A DNA stretch of 64,000 bases from Tethya wilhelma. Its lineage: Eukaryota; Porifera; Demospongiae; Tethyida; Tethyidae. Below, in pieces: positions 11,517-24,312 of the stretch. Location: the NCBI GenBank assembly GCA_964030475.1, contig CAXIPT010000002.1:10366166-10430165 (forward strand). Reading direction: 5' to 3'. Below the pieces are notes generated by a model. That model did no database searches. It had not been told where the DNA came from and saw nothing but the letters and a program-made list of their open reading frames with translations. The stretch's first letter is position 1; every line of letters starts with the position of its first letter. Position numbers and translations under genes: made by a program.

Positions 11517-14484
11517 ATGTGCGAGATAAATGAATTGTAAAAAGACAGTCATAAAATACCTGTAACTAGTAACCATGGTCCACATATCTATGGTACGTAC
11601 ACTATAATAATGATGTTATTATGAGAATAACTGCTAATTATGTATACAGTTGTGCAGTGCTTCAGCACACTATGGCATATGGTTGCAAGCCCCATTTAGT
11701 ATTCATCTTACAAATTCACACAATGTTAGCATCAACATTTCCTCTAGAAGCATGAAATGGTTGCAACCTTTTCTAGGAAGTCTGGGTGAATTGGACAAGA
11801 GAGAGATAGTTCAGTGTTTTGTCTAATAGTACTCTGATGTGCTGTTCAAAATATCAGTGTATGAAGCAATATTTATAGACGCTATAATGGTTGTATTTCA
11901 CATATGTTGCAGGATATTAGATACACTGTTGTATACATGTGTGTGGTTTGATCTAATATCCCCCCTGTGTATTATTGCACTTTGAACTTCCCCCTGGGGG
12001 GTTTTCAGAACCCCTAGAATTAGTGATCTAAAGTGCTTCCACAACACACATCACTTATTGATAGTTTGCTGACTCTGCACATTTCTTTGTGAACCCACAC
12101 TGGCTGTTAGATGTACTTACGACTTCTCCAGGGGATGTTATAATTGAAGCGTATTAATAACCTTCTAGGAATAAAAGTATTTTACCAGATTAAGTGTGAA
12201 AGAAATTAGTAACAGGTGCATGAAGATGCTAGTTTGTGGCTCTGACTGTCAAAATTGTAAGCTCTACCTCTTGCAACTGTTGTGACTGCTGTTATGGTAG
12301 CAACCACCATTTCAGTTTCAGTTACCAGTGAAGTCTTTCTGGGTATATACAGTGAAGGTAACACCTCTGGACTTATCAGGTGTTCTCATCTCTTGGAGAC
12401 TCCTGGAGCCTTCCAATGACATCTTTCGGCCTGGCAGGCTACGAGAGGGAAAGTCAACTTCTTTCTGGTGATAAATTATAATGTATTTGGCTTGAACATC
12501 AGATCTTTCGCTATTCTATGCTGTCTTTGTATCATTAAATTTTGATGCTTGCTTCAAAATCTTAGTGTGTAACGGGACACTTTTAAGTAGAGAAGGCTTG
12601 GTTCTTACAAGCAGGCTAATCTGTGCCATTTTTGTAAGCCTACCTATTAATTACCATTTGCAGCAGTGCCTTCATTCACTAGCTAGATGTCTTGATGGGT
12701 TGATGACTGGTTTAATGATTAACTCAGATTGGTTGTGATGGCTACAGGCCTTGATAACCAGCCATTTTCGTTTCAATCGAATCTGATGAGTGTCTGTATA
12801 AACATTCACTGTTTTTGGTGACTACCTTGCTTTGGGATGCTACTGTAGATCATCCGATGCTTAAAAATGAAATTCTTACGTGTACAGAGAAGCAACAATG
12901 TCCTTTAATCAGACCTTTTGTTCTCTGAAGGGAGTCTTTCTTGAGGTTATGAATAATTATGTACCAACAGCCACTGCAAGACCGTGGTTCAATTTTCTCA
13001 GAAAGTCGTGCCAAGATAATGCTGCATGGTTCACTCGGTGCTTATATAGTGGGCCACATTGTGGGCCAGTGAATGATTTTTGAAACCAGCTGAGTTTTCT
13101 CTGTGCTCCAATCACACTTGGTCTATTATCTGTGGCTAAATCCTGGAAGAACAGCATACGTCGTGAATACCATTGAGAAGTTGTAGAATCTTGTGGATTA
13201 TTGTTCCAAGTTATTGTAGCTGTTAAATGAGGCTCACCAATGGCATTTAGGTCCTGCTGAAAATTTCATACTGAAATTGTCTTACTGTAAGTTTTAGTTA
13301 CATTATAGCTATATACGTTGTCATTATTGAGGTATATACCCTGTACCCAAGTTGCACCTTCTTGTAATTTCAAAACTGTGGAGGCTGGCCAGTGTGACCT
13401 TCCAAATTGCTTAAGTTTGCATTGCTTTGGTTGTCCTTCAACCAAACAAATTATCAAAAGACTACTTGTTATTGTGTAACAATTACCAGCTCTGTTGTAA
13501 GTTTGCTTTTTATTATGGCTCATAATCTTTTGTTGTTGTTGATAGACTGAGTGGCTGGGTTGGGTAATGAGTGAGGCAATGTGAGGTCAGCTCTCTTGAC
13601 CACTGTTTGACAATAGAAGACTTTAGCAATCTCATTTTCTCTGCTCTCCAAGTCGTTGCACTTACACACAGTTTGGAAAGAGTCAATTTGTGGCCAAAAT
13701 TCATTAATAATGTTATGTATATACTGACTTGCAAGCTGTAGCAACATTGCAACATAGCTCCCTCTTGCACATGCCATATTTGGAAGTGTGTATAAGTTGG
13801 AGGAAGTAAAATGTTAAAGTGTGTGTTGCAAAGTTTGTTAGGATACAGAAGGTCTATTGTTGCAAGGAAGTATGTAAGCAGATTGTACATGGCCTACCTG
13901 CAGGGGTATTGATTGTTAGTATCTTTATGTGGGTATTGACTTGTGGAGGACATTCTCTAGACTTACTGGCCAGCTAGATCACCTCTCTCTCCCCTATCAA
14001 AATATTTGCCAGAAAGATGCAGTGATTGAAGCTTGCTTGGGCTTCGTAGCAGATCTCATTTAATAAAAACAATATTGGGCATTCGTTGCTGAGCTGGCTA
14101 GTCTGTTAATTACATTCCAATCATATGACCATAATACTTCTCAATGAGAGTTTATCATGTGCACCTGCTTGCCAGCTCAGCAAAGGCACACTCGTGCTAT
14201 ACCTCCTCTGGTGTGTGCCATATGACAGTGATTGCGATGGCTGCCCATATCATAGCTCCTTAGCCACAACAATGAGGATGTGTTGTTGGAAAGTATTTGC
14301 GCTCTCTACTTCCTTGTAATAAAATGTTATGTATGTGGAGTTTTGTTCCTGTGTGGTCAATATATGATGTATGCATTTCGTGTTATGATGCAACGATTAT
14401 TGTTTACAGTTTGGTGTTTTGTTGCCTTATATGGAAATTGTTTACACTTTTTGTTTGTGTTCTGCTTTCACGAGTCACTCACTC

Positions 14485-14519
14485 CATGTGATCATGTGAT
14501 ACTATCACATGATCACATG
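14485..14519. repeat. Perfect 35-bp palindrome
   Basis: CATGTGATCATGTGATA is followed by one base and its exact reverse complement. It is itself built from CATGTGAT units (E-box-like CANNTG cores). Confidence 0.6.
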
Positions 14520-15672
14520 ACGAAACAACCCCTACTGTTTTAGTTTCAAATGAAAGGAAACAGGTCCATGTTTAGGGAACACAATTCTCCGTATTTAGTC
14601 ATTTGGTGTAGACAGTATAATACGTCTGTTTTAGCAGCTGACGACTGATATCATTACAAGAACTAACCATCACATGACCATCAGACTTGCATCTAAAGTG
14701 GCACCATGCAGTGTCGGATGGCATTGTGAATGTGTCTGTAAGGACACAATCTCCAGTAAGAAAGGAAGAACACTCTGTCATTACCGATTTCTTAGCTCAC
14801 GAGAGTTAAACTGACTATCATGTTGTTTGTGTTTGTTAATTGGTTTCCTTCCAGCAAAGCTCCCAAAGTATAGACATAGCCTCCGCTAAGAAAATAGTGA
14901 TGAAATCTTTGTCTGTGTGTCTGTGTGTTCACTATGATGTAATGATTACATCATTTACACAAAATCCCTGGTATCATGATAACTAACATTGCCTAAAGAC
15001 AAACAGGCAAACAAGGTCAGGTGACCAATAGGAGGTTGCTCATCATCCCCTTACTTTACCAATACCCTGTTGCTATAGCAACCTCAAATGTACGTACATA
15101 AATCACCCCATCCATCACCCATCTCAGCACCAGATATCTTTAATGCTAGATACCTCTATCTCCGATATATCAACAAAATTTAAAGTTTTTATGGTTTCCA
15201 AAAACTCAATCTTTCCACTTTGTCTAATGTGTTTCAGTTACTTATAATAATACAACTGTTTACAGAAATAGAACTGCTTGTTTATTCTTCCATATACGGT
15301 AATTATATGATAACCAGCTGCTGTAGTTTACCTACCATGTGTGATGGTAGTGATTTGTCACTTTTGATGCAAAAGAATGTCCGTTTTCTCAAAGTGGAAA
15401 AACTCCCTCTGCTCTACTGCTTAAGTCAACAATTCTAATAATTGATGTTTACTTCAAGGCACCAAATAAAACCTGATCGATCCACTTTGAAACTGTTTAT
15501 CTTCCTTTTGCATTATGCATTAGTATACGATGTGAATCATTTATACTTTCACTGCCTTCTTGTACGTTGAACTTCTCTCAGAATATGTGTTGGTTTTGAG
15601 TTACCTTTCCACAAAAATTTCACATTCAATAACCTACTTAAATCTATCAGAACTGACTGGATTCATACACCT

Positions 15673-15707
<35 letters not shown>

Positions 15708-16851
15708 GGGGGGGGAGGGCAGCTACAACAAGTTAGAAATGTTCAGCTACTAGCTCAAAGCTGGGATCATTATGTGTAGAAGTGCAAGTAAGTAATACGT
15801 GCTCTGTCAGATTGAAAATGAAGCCCAGAAGATGGTAATTCACCATGAGGTGTTTCATATTGTGACAGCCTTTTGTTATAGTAATTGTTATGATTGACAT
15901 TTTGGGAAAGGAGGCAAATTATAATAATTTTATCGGATTCTAGTACTAATTATACTACGATTATTCTTTCAGTGTTGTCATATATAGAATTACACCACTA
16001 GTGTTAATTATACCAATTGGCTGCAGTTGTGTATATACAATTAGTTCCGCTATTGTACTCACGGATAGTTCCTTCTGCTCATAATCATCTGTACCAGCCA
16101 CTTCATCTAGTAGTACTGGAAGACTACGTACGTACATTGAATGGCCTTAGAATTCTGACAAGTATTTGAAACTAAAGAAAGAAATCGTGGCTTCTGAAAT
16201 TATAGCAATGCCAATATTTTGCAAATTTAGCAAAATAAAAAGAATTTGGCTGAAGAGCATTTCAGTCTTGAATGGTTTTATTATACACTAGGTATGCTTC
16301 ATTTTATACAGTGTAGCAATGTACGTAGGTGGGTGTGGTGTAACTTTGATGGCTTCCTCGTACAAGTCCATACCTGAAACCTTTTGCAAATGTCTTTAAT
16401 TAGACAAACAATGAAAGTTAAGAGCTTTCAACTTTGCTAGAAATCATGATGGCGTATTACGTGTTAGCGATGACATAGCCTTTCCCATGTTTTCATTTGG
16501 TCATTGTCTCATTTTAAGCCTTCTTTATAACAACAGAAGCAAGAAAACCAGCTTAAAGTATTTTAGATAAAGGTCACCCATATAATAATTATGTTTTTTA
16601 ATTTGAGTAGTTGCTTGTTAGCCTTGTAGATATTCTTTAAGTCCCTAATTATAGGCCTTTGTCTTTCACTGCTATCATCATCATTGACAGGCTGGTTGTA
16701 CAATGAGCGTCAATCGTTGATTGTGGTGAAAATAATGTGCGATTCTTCGACGTTGTAAAGACCCTTAGTGGACGCCATTGTGTGGTCACATTTAGAACTT
16801 CACCTTTAGAATAATGAGCAGCTGATTGATATACATGATTGTCATTGTTAA

Positions 16852-16855
<4 letters not shown>

Positions 16856-16894
<39 letters not shown>
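16856..16894. repeat. (GA)n microsatellite
   Basis: A GA run that generates spurious Arg-Glu and Ser-Leu ORFs on the two strands. Confidence 0.9.
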
Positions 16895-16897
<3 letters not shown>

Positions 16898-17441
16898 TTG
16901 CATACATGCATGCATGTGGCTGGGCTTGCATGATACTATCGTAAGAAGCTGTACAAATATGAGGGACTTTATTATCCAAAAACACATGGACCAAACACAC
17001 AAACCTCATCGATATCTGCAGGTGTGTACACGTGCTACCCACATACTGGTCTAGCTGGTTTTAGTTAAACCCACTATAGTGAAATTATTGGGTAGCTAAA
17101 CAACTAGTACTCCATTTGTTAGTGCTATTGGGTCACATGTTAAGAGTGCATGCTAGCTGCATGTTTGCATAATGATGGGCCATAGATAAAAAGATTATTC
17201 CATTACTGCCAAGTTATGTTTTGAGGTGTTTGGTTTAGTACAAGTCCACTCTAAGTTCAATAGTGTTCTAGTGGCAGAGGGGACTGTCTTTCCCTGGGGT
17301 ACATGTAAGTATTTATACTGGTTGTGGACTCTGTTGAAATGGTATAGAGTTAAAGCACATTGTGCATAGGTTCAAGAGTTCGGGCTCCGCTAGATTTGTA
17401 GAGATAGTCTTGTAATTCTTCTGCAGTAGCATGTTTGTAGC

Positions 17442-17444
<3 letters not shown>

Positions 17445-17513
<69 letters not shown>
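17445..17513. repeat. (CT)n microsatellite
   Basis: A CT run of about 70 bp with one TTT interruption. Confidence 0.9.
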
Positions 17514-18775
17514 GGTGCTTTAAAATGTGTGACTGAATATTTGTAACTCAAGTTTTAGTTTCTATTTTCCTCCCATCATTAAACATTCTAATGTTCTCCT
17601 CAAATTCTGTCACGCAGTTCACACTAACATACAATGCTAAGGTCATACTCACATGCACGTGCTATCAGCTTGCATGATGCAAGTTTCCTCTGGACCATTC
17701 CCTTCTAAAACACCACCTAAAGACACCAGGCTGTGCCAGCTAGGCTCACCTCCAGCCCACTGACTGGGCAGCGAGAGATCACCGAGATCACCGCTCTCTC
17801 CCTTATCAAAATATTTGCCTCTTGGAATTCTAATATTTATTTGGTTGTAGTCCCATTGGACTAGACAGGAAGTGGTGGGTTAGATCATAGCCCCAAGGCA
17901 TGGTGTGTGCTGATTGTAGTCAAGGTGATCATTGTGTGCTGGGTGTTTCCCCTCAGGCAATAAGGCGGACTGCATATGGGCCTGCCTTGATAATTATTAA
18001 CATCTTAAAAATGTATTTTTAGTGGTACATACATGGGATGGCCTGCATGTATAATTATCATCAGCATTGATCTAAATATGAGAAATTGATAGCAAAGGAG
18101 ATTGCTAGCAAAATTAGTTATATGGTGTCTTTGTCAAGTCTGTTTAATTTCTCAGGAGCGTGGAAAAATCACTCAATAAGTTATTGTTGCACGATTAAAG
18201 CATTAAGATTGCCAGTATGCAATAATGTTTATAACATAGCTAATGAATTTTGTACCAAGAAAACTAAATTGTAGGACCGTTATTTCAGTTAGTGCAGTAA
18301 GAAAATTATACCAAGTATTTTTATCAAATGTTAGCTACTTGAGATTTAGTGACTGTATTTAGTTAGCCTACTCTTTCTGCTTCTGAGGAGCTAGTGTGTG
18401 TTAGAGAAAGTACTTCTTTGAAGTGGAGATTGGGGCAGGAAATACACAGCATGCTGTGGGTTATCACTTATTAAAACAATGATGTCACTTTTAATGAATA
18501 TTCATACAATCCCCCCATATTAGGAAATTGCATGTAACCTTGAGTTTAAAGCCTTGAGGCATGCATGATTTAAGAGTTAGCCAAGACTTTACCCCATAGC
18601 AGCTAATCAACCAATCAAACTGATATCATCCCTTAGGAGTGAAGAGGTGTGTTTGTGTCATGAAATATAATCAAATGCCCTGTTTGATCTTTAATGGGGA
18701 GAGTTCTGTTTCTACATGTCCCGACATGCAGGCATGCACCACGTACATATATGTGGGACTGAAACTTTACATGTG

Positions 18776-18778
<3 letters not shown>

Positions 18779-18823
<45 letters not shown>
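18779..18823. repeat. (TG)n microsatellite upstream of pseudokinase gene
   Basis: A TG run of about 45 bp. It lies about 60 bp left of the N at 18884, so the sequence between it and the coding exon may be incomplete. Confidence 0.9.
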
Positions 18824-18825
<2 letters not shown>

Positions 18826-18890
18826 CGGTTAGTAGATTTGTATCATGTGACTATATATTCCATCTTTTACTAGCCTGTTTACCNACTCTC

Positions 18891-21800
18891 ATGACCCAGC
18901 TCTCCCTCGCCAGCTCCTGTGCTGCGGACTCCCCAAGTCCCGTGGAAATAGACGGCATTGGTGGAGCTAAGACTTGGAACAGTAGTAGCGGGGGTGGTTT
19001 ACGCATTGGGGGGGCACATTCAACCATCAGTCCGCTGTATTCAAGTCAGGAGAGGCTGAGCAATGGCCGGGGTGAGGATGTGGGGGTGATGAAAAAGATG
19101 ATCGGAGAGAAAGATGTGAGATCGAAATCCTTTGATGATTGTAGCAGTGCTAGCGTTAGAAGTGGTGTCAGTGATCCATTTCAGAGCAATGCTGGCGGCG
19201 CCAGCCACCCTTTGAAGGATGTCGAAGCTCACCGTACACAGTTGGAGAGACTGAAACACTCTTCCTCATTTCGGCAACAAAAGAAGTACGCTGCATCAAA
19301 CCAGCAGCATCACGTAACCAGCAAACGACTTCCAGTGCCTTTTGAGGAGAGTATGAGCAACCCCGAGTTCCCTCTCACCAGCCATTATAGCTTGAAGTCT
19401 CTCAACGGATCTGAAAGAGCTCGCAGCCACGGCGACCTGTTATTTAGTAATACCAGTAGTAGCAACAAGCGAGATACTTCCACAAATCATGTCATTCTAA
19501 GACCAAAAACTAGTTTGGAAACAAAAGCTGTTTCTCCGTGTCGGGAAAAACTCAACACCATTTCTCACCATATCTGCTCGTCGCTCGAATACAACCGAGT
19601 GAGTTCGATGACATCATTGCTTAGTGAAACAAAAGTGGGCATTAAATTGAATCCAGTTTTCGACATTGTTCAGAAAATCTTGAACGACCTTGGGCCAAGT
19701 ACGTGTTCCCTGTCGTGCGAACAGATTCAAACAATCGTAGATTCTGTTTCAACGACCCCCACCCTTGAAGTGTCGGAGGAGAATGACCCTGGGGGGTCAG
19801 AGCGGTCTTCCATGAGTGTCATTAGTCTCTCTGAGAGCACTGTGTACGAGTCGTGTGAGGAGGGCATGGCCGATCTGGGCTACGATATGGAGGAGCGCCC
19901 CTACGATGTGCAGTTTGAGAGCAATGGGTTCATGTCGCTGTATTTCAGAGCAAGAAGAAAGATGGGTTGTGAGAGAGAGAGTGTGTGTGGAGAGAAACGC
20001 GATGAAGATAAGACTTATCAGCTTAAAGTGAGTCAAATTGAATCTAGCAATTGCTGTGGTTTCAGTCCTGAAATGTATAACATACTTTGTCTTTGCTCAT
20101 AAATTATCTATTGCTAACCAAATGAGGGTAAAATTCCCTATGAATGGCAGTTGTATATGGAGAGTATATAAACTTGTATGTGTACATGTGATTATGTGCA
20201 TAACATTGTGTTTTTGTATTGATGTGGTAGTATAGATGATGCATAGCTCAGCTGTTCAAAGCCTTTCAAAGGAACGATAAAAGTGGGGTGATGTTTAGAA
20301 CAACATGGAGGAGGCTTCTTGCATTGTAGGGGGCTCAGGTGTATACCCAGCTAGTATTATATGTTCAAGTTTAGTTACTTCAGCTAAACCGGATCTTTTT
20401 ACATGATTGTGTGCTTGTCTTGATGTACACATTTCACTTTTCTACAATGTCAGCTATATATTTATTTAGTAACTTACAAACTAGCTAAAACGTTGTGAGA
20501 CCCTTACCACACGCCAGTTGGTACTCAAACAACAACATCTGTATTATAGTCTAAATATTCAAATTCCAGGCAAGCCATATTCTGTAGGTGTTTTCACTAA
20601 CCAACTGTAACTAACTAACGAGGGAAACCACCTTGAACCAACTAAAGCACATGGGAACATGTGCTTTGTGCTTTTGTACACCTTGTTATGTCTTAACCAA
20701 ATATGGCTTCATATGGTGCACTTTAATCCCACCCATGGTGTTGTCATGGCAACCAGTAATCCCCAAATACCGATGTGTCTTATCAGATTATAAAAATGAC
20801 TTCAAAGTCACCATTAATAACAATTTTATCTTAGACAGTATTATGTAATGCAACTGGTTTACACTCTATCCATATACAGGTGATAGTGAAGCTATTTAAT
20901 CTCAAGAACTGGCAAGAAAGTTCACAATATCACTGTCTTGTTCCCGGCACCTCGTCCTGTGAAACTGTCCCCTCCTTCCCCTCAGCAGCTACACCTCGAG
21001 CTCAAGAGTTGCCAATCCTCAAGCAACTCTCGGCTTCTCCTCACCCAAACATTGTACAGCTTGTCTCCCAGTTCAAAGCTAATGTGGGAGACCAATATGA
21101 CACTTTTGCACTCAATGTGAACCCCACAAACCCTAAAGCAATGTACAGTACAGCCCCCACGGGAGAATTTCTCCTGCTACGTTCCCCAGATCTCAAGCTC
21201 TCAAAGTATTTTGAAAATTTGCATAAATGTTACAAGCACTCAATACCTGAAGCTGTAATATTGCACGTACTTGCACAACTTCTGTTGGCTATAACAAACC
21301 TACAGAGAAACAGCATAGCTCACTGTGCTATAAGGCCGGACAATGTATATGTTGATACTGAAGAGAAAAACAATGTTCGAATTCTCTTGGGGAAATTTGG
21401 CCACTCTGTGCAGCTGAGCTCACAGAAGCTGACTGCTGACTCTGTGCATAGATTACAACAGAGTTTGACAAACAGTGAGTCAGAGTGTGCACTCTCTCCA
21501 GAGATTGTGAAATGTGTTAGAGACTGCGATTTGGAAAATGTCTTTCTGCAAGGAAATATAAAGACTCTTTTCTCCACTAACGATTCTTACGCAGCAGGAA
21601 GGATGATGTACAGATTGTTGCTGGGAGAATCACATGACTTTGTCCTGCAAGGCTCGACGTCAAGCTGTTACTCTTATGATCAAATACCCTCTCTTGAAAA
21701 TCTATCACCTCAATGCAATCACTTGCTCAAGAAACTTATAGCTTACGATCCAGCTGATCGGTTATCACCACTCGACGGGGCATTAGGATGTCTCGTGCTG

Positions 21801-22049
21801 CTTTTTGGTCCTCTTCCCACAGCAATAAACACCGTCGAAGATTGCCATCAGTGGTTACTGGCTGAGGCAATGGAATTGTACATGCAGCCTGTTTTTAGAA
21901 GCTCAGCTTCTGTAGCTGAGAGAGAAAATGTTTGTGATGTCTACTCAAGACTACTTTGTGTGTATTTGATAGTTGCTGGTGTGGTGCCTAACAGAGTGGC
22001 CGATGCTTGTAGGTCCTTCAAGGAGGCAGATTGTTTGAACAAGACATAG
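18891..22049 (+). CDS. Divergent PINK1/PEAK-like pseudokinase
   Basis: Two exons, 18891-20027 and 20880-22049, join in phase 0 (GTGAGT donor, ATATACAG acceptor) and give 768 residues from the ATG after the N at 18884; an earlier exon may be missing. Residues 1-300 are serine-rich, without a domain. The kinase-like fold runs from about 350: degenerate glycine loop, lysine in VIVKLFN (383), SPHPNIVQL, IAHCAIRPDN and a C-terminal helical extension after LLFGP. HRD is replaced by HCA (527-529) and DFG by KFG (551-553), so both catalytic aspartates are lost; N534 is kept. The 'LVPG ... HPNIVQLVSQF ... IAHxxxxxDN' order and the helical tail recall PINK1; PEAK-type pseudokinases are the alternative. 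No mitochondrial targeting signal is evident. A scaffold role is inferred. Confidence 0.65.
20028..20879 (+). other. Intron of the pseudokinase gene
   Basis: An 852-bp intron with GT-AG ends, without a repeat or coding segment that I can see. Confidence 0.6.
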
Positions 22050-22324
22050 TTAGGTCTGGATCACATGCAATCCTAGATCGAGATGATCTTCTTGCACACC
22101 TAGCTAGAGGTGTGTGTTGATATTATTTATTGTTACACAGTGTGATCGTGTTGATTCGTTGAAATCTTTTTGTGTGTGTGTTACATAATTATGACTTTTT
22201 TGACACCTTTTGTGAGATTTAATTACTTTACAATAATTATTATTGTTTGTTATTACATATTTTGTGGTTAATTAATTGTGATCTAGAGCTGTGCTATTAT
22301 TATACACCTGTGTTTATACTGCAC

Positions 22325-22330
22325 AATAAA
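22325..22330 (+). terminator. Polyadenylation signal of the pseudokinase gene
   Basis: AATAAA lies 275 bp after the stop codon, in an AT-rich 3' region. Confidence 0.5.
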
Positions 22331-23196
22331 ATTTAATATTAATTATTATTATGAGACTGATGATGACTGTTCAGAATTATAAATATGATCATGCATGCAT
22401 GTGCATTATTATTCTAAGCTTATATAATACAGTATATACATACATTTACAGTAAACAGCTCGATCCAGTGCACATGCATGCATGCAGTCCATATATTATA
22501 CGTATAATTATAATGTAAATTTATACACATACAAGTTATAATAATTAATTAATTATTACAATAAAAGAAACAATTAAGTTGCATGTGTATAATAATAGGA
22601 ATGGGCATTTTCATTTTTGATCCCTCATACATATAACTGTCGTTTCAAAGAAGATCTAGATCTGTACAAGAATAGCTTATAATCATATTAATGGTTCAAA
22701 TTCCTGGCAATCTTATCTATCACTAGTATATACTTGGCTAAACAGTGGAATAAAGTATAGCATGCAGGATTAGATTATCTGCTTAAGACTTTGGCACAAA
22801 AAAATAAAGTATATAGTCAAAATTGAGACCATGCCTTGTACTTTTCACATCACTGCCCATTCCTACATACACTGCTTATTCTTACTACTTGTTCATTCAC
22901 TTTTTTCAATACTACAGTGTGGAGACTATCCTGTAGGACTAACCAGTTATACAGTACGTAGTTTCTACTTCTTCAATAATTGGGGTACACAGTATTAATA
23001 TGCAAGCCTGTATTAAGTATTAAATTCAATACAAATAGTAATGTGAAGCATTTTAGTATATTATGCAATTTACACTGCATGCATGAGTGCATTCAATTGG
23101 TTAATACAATTGGTTAAGACTATAGCTTATCAATTTACGTATACTGTGTGTTTCTAACTACATGCTGTGTGTGTGTGTGTGTCTTGATATGCTCCA
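22331..23196. other. Intergenic AT-rich stretch with a MITE-like remnant
   Basis: From about 22597 to 22866 an inverted pair TAGGAATGGGCA ... TGCCCATTCCTA frames 270 bp. Its right arm (AAATTGAGACCATGCCTTGT ... CACTGCCCATTCCTAC) matches the arms of the long inverted repeats at 45915-46317. No gene is seen. Confidence 0.5.
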
Positions 23197-24137
23197 TTAA
23201 CCCGGTAAAATCTCTGCTCTTATCTCACTAGCCAGTTCTCCCTGACCCATATCTTCAATGACGCTGATCAGCGTTCTCCAAGTGGTAGGCCCGCGACCAT
23301 TACCACTCAGCCACTTCAACAGCACCTCTCTACACGCCTCCTCTGCTTGGTAACCAGTGTCCTTGCGAATTCTCTTTATGAGAGCCTCTGCCGGTTCCAG
23401 ATTGAACATCACAAGAAGATCTTCCCAGTCACCAGCTAGGCGGTCACGGACGTATATCTCTTTGCCCGATTTACCGACCAATTTGATAAGCTGGCCCGGC
23501 TTAGGTCTGTCATCTATAGAAAGAAGAAGGAAACAAATTAGTGACGTATATAAATTGTAGGTTGAAAAGTAGGAAAGGCATTTTTATCAATCAGAGTGGG
23601 TGTGGCTATAGGCTTATCAATCAAATAATTCTGTGTATGTGTGTGTATCACTGTTGAAAGACTTTCAATATGAATGATTGTGTGTGTGTGTTTGTGTGTA
23701 TATTCATAATATTGTTTACTGACAAACTTACTTAATTTGGGGATTGGGTATTTCTTCTTGCCCCTAGGCTCTTCTGGTCTTGTTTCAGAGCTAGCCTGAG
23801 CACTTTGACTAGTTTGAGACAATTCTATGAGTACTGCTATCAAATCCCGTCTCTTTAGACTCTCAAACGCTTCGGCTAGCTTTAGATAAGTAGCTTTATC
23901 GCTGAACTTTTCGTTCCATCTTCTCAACATGGCTATTTTCTTGTCCAAGTTCTTTCTATACTCCTCTTCTATGTCCTCTTCATCTTGGCGGGATAGTCCG
24001 ATGTAGGGAGAGAATGACTTCCAGCTGTCTATCTGGAGGGCCAGCTTATTCATATTGTCATCAGTGCACTTGTGATCTAGGTCGCTCTTCTTTAGACCTT
24101 TGCTTCGTAGAATGGTGTCCAGAGTTGGTTCCTCCAT
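23197..24137 (-). CDS. Protein with two death domains
   Basis: Exon 1 is 24137-23732 and exon 2 is 23513-23197, joined in phase 1 through a GTAAGT donor and a TCTATAG acceptor; 240 residues. Residues about 28-105 form a helical, charged death-like domain (SWKSFSPYIGLSRQDEEDIE, MLRRWNEKF, YLKLAEAFESLKRRDL). Residues about 155-238 form a second with the hallmark tryptophans W165 (GDWEDLL) and W214 (TTWRTLISVIEDMGQGELA). Death domains make homotypic helical contacts in apoptosis and innate immune signalling complexes. With only these two domains the protein looks like an adaptor. It lies tail-to-head beside the first F-box-like gene, with 175 bp between its ATG and that gene's stop, on the same strand. 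Confidence 0.85.
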
Positions 24138-24312
24138 GGTCGAGCTGCTTGATTTGATGGTAGCTATTACTAAGGTAAAGGTCGTCAGGTACTACCAGGT
24201 CACATTCCAGAGTCACATTCCACCTCCGCCTACATGCACAACCGTTCAGCTAGCCCCTTCCAATGCAATGAATGACTATTCAAACACTACACACATACTT
24301 TAAATAGGCTGA

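Larger units (their letters stand above)
7731..18778. other. 11-kb stretch with no supportable gene
   Basis: I find no conserved domain and no chain of open segments with matched splice sites. It holds microsatellites, a TATAC-rich hairpin at 9994-10066 and a 35-bp palindrome at 14485-14519. Minus-strand frames at 13777-13520 and 13157-12957 have non-repetitive composition but resemble no family I recognise; they may be transposon remnants or noncoding. A noncoding RNA or very divergent gene cannot be excluded by reading alone. Confidence 0.5.

Noticed and set aside
12880..13890. Non-repetitive ORFs on both strands as a possible gene
   Set aside because: No frame links to another by usable splice sites and none resembles a known family. 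Retained only as a note in the gene-free interval.
18783..18890. Extension of the pseudokinase frame upstream through Cys-Val codons
   Set aside because: The extension is microsatellite translation and crosses an N at 18884. The first ATG after the N was used.
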